A stretch of 7,289 nucleotides of DNA. It comes from a bacterium. Its GTDB lineage: Bacteria > Babelota > Babeliae > Babelales > Vermiphilaceae. Both the position numbers and the translations under genes were made by a program. The stretch spans positions 1-7,289 of the forward strand of contig DAOVGZ010000053.1 of assembly GCA_030672115.1 (NCBI GenBank), in the 5' to 3' direction. The notes below the pieces were generated by a model. That model was not told the DNA's origin and made no database searches. It saw only the letters and a program-made list of their open reading frames with translations. Shown here in pieces: positions 5,687-7,289 of this stretch (within the stretch, counting starts at the first letter, position 1; each line of letters opens with the position of its first letter).

Positions 5687-5714
5687 AGAGTAACTTTTTT
5701 ACTGTTTTTGTCAA
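5687..5714 (-). promoter_or_regulatory. candidate promoter for the outer-membrane protein gene
   Basis: On the minus strand a perfect TTGACA (complement of 5709-5714) is followed, after 16 bases, by TACTCT (complement of 5687-5692), only a 3 of 6 match to the -10 consensus. Transcription would start near 5680, giving a leader of about 140 bases. An alternative -10, TATATT at complement 5578-5583, is closer to the gene but lacks a -35 box. The leader contains an A/T hairpin: CTTTTTT (5625-5631) with AAAAAAG (5635-5641). Confidence 0.35.
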
Positions 5715-5725
5715 TTGGATAAAAT
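5698..5725 (+). promoter_or_regulatory. candidate promoter for nfo
   Basis: TTTACT at 5698-5703 (4 of 6), a 16-base spacer, then TAAAAT at 5720-5725 (5 of 6) would start transcription near 5732, only a few bases before the nfo Shine-Dalgarno AGGA at 5736-5739. The spacer contains the -35 box of the opposing promoter, so the two would compete for polymerase. A further -10-like TATACT lies at 5667-5672 without a good -35. Confidence 0.3.
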
Positions 5726-5744
5726 AAATATTTTTAGGAAAAAA

Positions 5745-6635
5745 ATGAGTAAAAAAAAATCAATATTGCTTTTAGGAGGGCATATTTCTATTGCTGGAGG
5801 CTTTGATTTAGCAGTTGAAAGAGGCGCTTCAATTAATTGTTCTGCTATACAAATATTTACAAGAAGTAATCGGCAATGGGGCGTAAAAGAATTAACGGAG
5901 CAACAAGTTATAGATTTTAAAACGGCACTACAAAAATCATGTATCCGTTCGGTTGTTGTTCATTTGCCATATTTAATTAATATTTGTTCTCCTTTGCCAA
6001 AAACAAGGCACGCTTCTATTAACTCTGTTAAACAAGAACTTAAACGATGTAACGCCTTAGGTATTAAGTATATTGTTTTGCATCCAGGCTCACATGTTGG
6101 ACAAGGAGCAGAAGTTTGCTTGAGTGGTATTGCAAAAGGATTGAATGAAGCCCTTGCAGCAGATGAAGGTAATACCATGATTTTGCTTGAAAATATGGCA
6201 GGTCAAGGAACTAACGTAGGGCACAAGTTTGAAAATCTTGGTTTTATCATAAAAAAAATAGAAAAAAAGAATCGTGTAGGTATTTGTTTTGATACGTGTC
6301 ATGCCTTTGCTGCAGGGTACGATTTTAGAACTAAAGATGGTTATGAGGCTATGTGGCAAGAATTTGACAAGCATATCGGTTTAGAAAAATTAAAAGTAAT
6401 GCATATCAATGATTCCAAAAAAGAATTAGCAACATATGTCGATAGACACGAAAATATTGGAGAGGGGAAATTAGGACTCGACCCTTTCCGTTTTTTATTT
6501 AACGATAAACGTTTTTTTGATATTCCAAAGATTTTAGAAACACCAAACGCAACATTAGAACTTTATGCGAAAAATATGGAAATAATAAAAACATTATTGA
6601 CTAAAGAAACAAAAGAAGTCTTAGATATTTTATAA
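5745..6635 (+). CDS. nfo: endonuclease IV (AP endonuclease, DNA repair)
   Basis: A 296-residue endonuclease IV, a trinuclear-zinc TIM-barrel enzyme that cuts DNA 5' of abasic sites in base excision repair and removes 3' blocking groups. Compared with the known E. coli Nfo ligands, all nine metal-binding positions are present with a constant +4 offset: H73, H113, E149, D183, H186, H220, D233, H235 and E265. Family blocks include VVHLPY (71-76), LHPGSH (112-117), LLENMAGQG (147-155), CFDTCHAFAAGYD (181-193), MHINDSK (219-225) and DRHENIGEG (233-241). Length is close to the usual 280-300. The ATG at 5745 is chosen because AGGA at 5736-5739 is correctly spaced. An in-frame TTG at 5715 would add 10 residues but lacks a binding site. 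The gene is divergent from the outer-membrane protein gene. No clear terminator follows. Confidence 0.96.
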   Translation: MSKKKSILLLGGHISIAGGFDLAVERGASINCSAIQIFTRSNRQWGVKELTEQQVIDFKTALQKSCIRSVVVHLPYLINICSPLPKTRHASINSVKQELKRCNALGIKYIVLHPGSHVGQGAEVCLSGIAKGLNEALAADEGNTMILLENMAGQGTNVGHKFENLGFIIKKIEKKNRVGICFDTCHAFAAGYDFRTKDGYEAMWQEFDKHIGLEKLKVMHINDSKKELATYVDRHENIGEGKLGLDPFRFLFNDKRFFDIPKILETPNATLELYAKNMEIIKTLLTKETKEVLDIL

Positions 6636-6749
6636 AAAAGAAGTATTATCCTGATTCAGTCGCTATATAGCAAGAAATTGAGGTATATTTTTTATTTTTT
6701 AAATAGTTGTGGTTTTTTGGTCAGAAAGAAGTTTGCGATTAAGCCTTTT

Positions 6750-6786
6750 GGTGGTATTATTGGGGGTAAAAAGGGTTGTTTTGGGG
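6750..6786 (+). promoter_or_regulatory. G-tract cluster, possible G-quadruplex, just upstream of the promoter
   Basis: The G-tracts are GGTGG (6750-6754), GGGGG (6762-6766), GGG (6773-6775) and GGGG (6783-6786), separated by loops of 7, 6 and 7 bases. Three tracts have at least three G. The first is bulged by one T. The cluster ends 3 bases before the TTGACA -35 box of the next gene. Such a guanine concentration on one strand is unusual in this AT-rich window. Folding is inferred from pattern only. Confidence 0.35.
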
Positions 6787-6789
6787 CTG

Positions 6790-6818
6790 TTGACACATCT
6801 TTATTCTTTTTTTATCCT
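6790..6818 (+). promoter_or_regulatory. promoter of the secreted repeat protein gene
   Basis: A perfect TTGACA (6790-6795) is followed, after 17 bases, by TATCCT (6813-6818), a 4 of 6 match to the -10 consensus. Transcription would begin near 6825, leaving a leader of about 75 bases before the ATG at 6901. The optimal spacing and perfect -35 make this the most convincing promoter in the window. Confidence 0.6.
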
Positions 6819-6846
6819 TATACTATATACAATTAGGAATATTAGC

Positions 6847-6889
6847 TTAATTATTTCATTAAAAAAAAGGTTTTAATTTTTATAATTAA
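6847..6889 (+). promoter_or_regulatory. A/U-only two-part hairpin in the 5' leader of the repeat protein gene
   Basis: The outer stem TTAATTAT (6847-6854) pairs with ATAATTAA (6882-6889). The inner stem ATTAAAA (6858-6864) pairs with TTTTAAT (6871-6877) around an AAAAGG loop. Small internal loops of 3 and 4 bases separate the stems. The structure ends two bases before GGAG of the Shine-Dalgarno (6892-6895). It could protect the 5' end or act as a temperature-labile element. Pairing of A/T runs by chance is a real alternative. Confidence 0.3.
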
Positions 6890-6900
6890 ATGGAGAGGTT

Positions 6901-7289
6901 ATGAAGAATATTACATTTTTGTCTATTTTTTTGATGTCTTTTGCTGGTAGTTTATTTGCTGTTGGTAACGAGGATTATAAATTTGAAGAAATTGTTACTC
7001 CAGAGTATTCAATTAGTTGTCATGAAGATAAAGAAAATAAGAGTGAAGTAGTTTCAAAAAAAACAACTAAGAAACAAATTTCACAAAAAGGAAATACAGA
7101 TATTTTAATTACACCAGAGGAAAACTATGAATTTAAAGAGATTGTTATTCCAGAATATTCAATTGATTGTAGAAATTTAGACAAAAAGAAAGAAGATAAT
7201 TTTGACGAGTCTATAGATGAGCAAGAAATAGTTGAACTAACTCCAGAGATTACAGAAACAGATAAAGTACAAAAAGTTGAAAGAAAAAA
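6901..7289 (+). CDS. secreted charged repeat protein, unknown function (cut by window end)
   Basis: The first 129 codons of a protein I do not recognise. The reading frame is open to the window edge. Residues 1-20 form a signal peptide (MKN, a hydrophobic core, then SLFA), so the protein is exported. The mature part is rich in Glu, Lys and Asp. A 15-residue motif of the form Y-x-F-x-E-I-V-x-P-E-Y-S-I-x-C appears at residues 26-40 and 76-90, exactly 50 residues apart, with 12 of 15 or so identities. A degenerate third copy (EIVELTPE) is at 109-116. Each full repeat ends in a cysteine. The linkers are lysine- and serine/threonine-rich and look disordered. Start choice: ATG at 6901 with GGAGAGG at 6892-6898. 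A strong promoter lies upstream. Plausible roles are surface-exposed or host-directed protein, or a scaffold with repeated peptide ligands. No domain evidence separates these. Confidence 0.8.
   Translation, partial: MKNITFLSIFLMSFAGSLFAVGNEDYKFEEIVTPEYSISCHEDKENKSEVVSKKTTKKQISQKGNTDILITPEENYEFKEIVIPEYSIDCRNLDKKKEDNFDESIDEQEIVELTPEITETDKVQKVERK
6976..7170 (+). repeat. coding repeat: two 15-codon motif copies with a 50-codon period
   Basis: The copies span 6976-7020 and 7126-7170, encoding the cysteine-ended motif of the secreted repeat protein. Codons differ between copies at several synonymous positions (for example GAG versus GAA for the Glu after Pro), so the amino acid motif is kept while the DNA has diverged. 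This points to selection on the peptide rather than recent duplication. A degenerate third copy lies at about 7225-7248. Confidence 0.75.

Larger units (their letters stand above)
6636..6900. other. 265-base intergenic region with G-tracts, promoter and 5' hairpin
   Basis: Between nfo and the secreted repeat protein there is no credible ORF. From left to right it contains a 10-base palindrome GCTATATAGC (6662-6671), T-rich sequence, a cluster of G-tracts (6750-6786), a promoter (6790-6818), and an A/U-only hairpin (6847-6889) just before the Shine-Dalgarno. The -10-like TATACT at 6819-6824 lies too far from the TTGACA to pair with it. No tRNA-like fold or terminator for nfo is evident. Confidence 0.6.

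Noticed and set aside
5523..5714. 63-codon minus-strand frame overlapping the start of the outer-membrane protein gene
   Set aside because: It would need a TTG start with no Shine-Dalgarno, overlaps the barrel gene's start, and covers the divergent promoter region. The product has no recognisable features.
5715..5744. Ten-codon N-terminal extension of nfo from a TTG start
   Set aside because: There is no ribosome binding site before the TTG, while the ATG at 5745 has AGGA correctly spaced. The extension also overlaps the likely promoter.
5960..6374. Two open frames on the minus strand inside nfo
   Set aside because: They lie opposite a strongly conserved gene, and their products have no recognisable features.
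6662..6671. 10-base palindrome GCTATATAGC downstream of nfo
   Set aside because: No T run follows it, so it is not a terminator. It is short and A/T-centred, and not next to the promoter, so chance is the best explanation.
6819..6824. TATACT as -10 box for the secreted repeat protein gene
   Set aside because: It is 23 bases from the TTGACA, too far. TATCCT at 6813-6818 has the optimal 17-base spacing.
1..7289. CRISPR array, tRNA, rRNA, insertion sequence or phage genes
   Set aside because: I looked for regularly spaced repeats, cloverleaf-like segments, transposase motifs and terminal inverted repeats, and found none that hold up.

Overview
The window is AT-rich bacterial DNA with tight Shine-Dalgarno-led genes. 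It comes from a Gram-negative, double-membraned organism, because it encodes a large signal-peptide-bearing beta-barrel protein ending in an aromatic residue. The low GC, several tiny secreted proteins without recognisable families, and a large orphan outer-membrane protein suggest a host-associated or reduced-genome lineage. Candidatus Dependentiae (TM6) is one possibility, but that is only an impression and nothing in the window proves it.

Left part (1-595): the first 73 codons of aspS (aspartyl-tRNA synthetase) run leftwards off the window. A divergent intergenic region of 376 bases follows. It holds an aspS promoter on the minus strand and, on the plus strand, a promoter with a 13-base palindrome over its -10/start site. 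Downstream of that promoter are an 11-codon leader ORF with its own ribosome binding site, a hairpin followed by a long T-rich run (attenuator-like), and further hairpins.

Centre left (596-2644): a two-gene ABC-2 type exporter (ATPase then permease, three bases apart) is followed, after a short GC-rich hairpin, by a zinc-dependent nucleobase/nucleoside deaminase of the GuaD/TadA superfamily. The leader peptide plus terminator in front of the exporter resembles antibiotic-responsive ribosome-mediated attenuation. This is the most interesting regulatory hypothesis in the window.

Centre (2652-5538, minus strand): two very AT-rich genes for small secreted proteins of unknown function, one of them possibly a lipoprotein, lie downstream of a strong bidirectional terminator. 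That terminator ends a 673-residue outer-membrane beta-barrel gene, which carries a low-complexity Ala/Ser/Thr/Gly-rich insertion.

Right part (5539-7289): a short divergent promoter region separates the outer-membrane protein gene from nfo (endonuclease IV), in which all nine expected metal ligands are present. A 265-base intergenic region with a G-tract cluster, a good sigma-70-type promoter and an AU-only hairpin leads into a secreted, charged repeat protein. That gene is cut off by the window end and has two copies of a 15-residue cysteine-ended motif exactly 50 residues apart.

I see no tRNA, rRNA, CRISPR array, transposase or phage gene. Most of the window is housekeeping or cell-envelope material. 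The novelty, if any, lies in the exporter leader and in the unrecognised secreted proteins.
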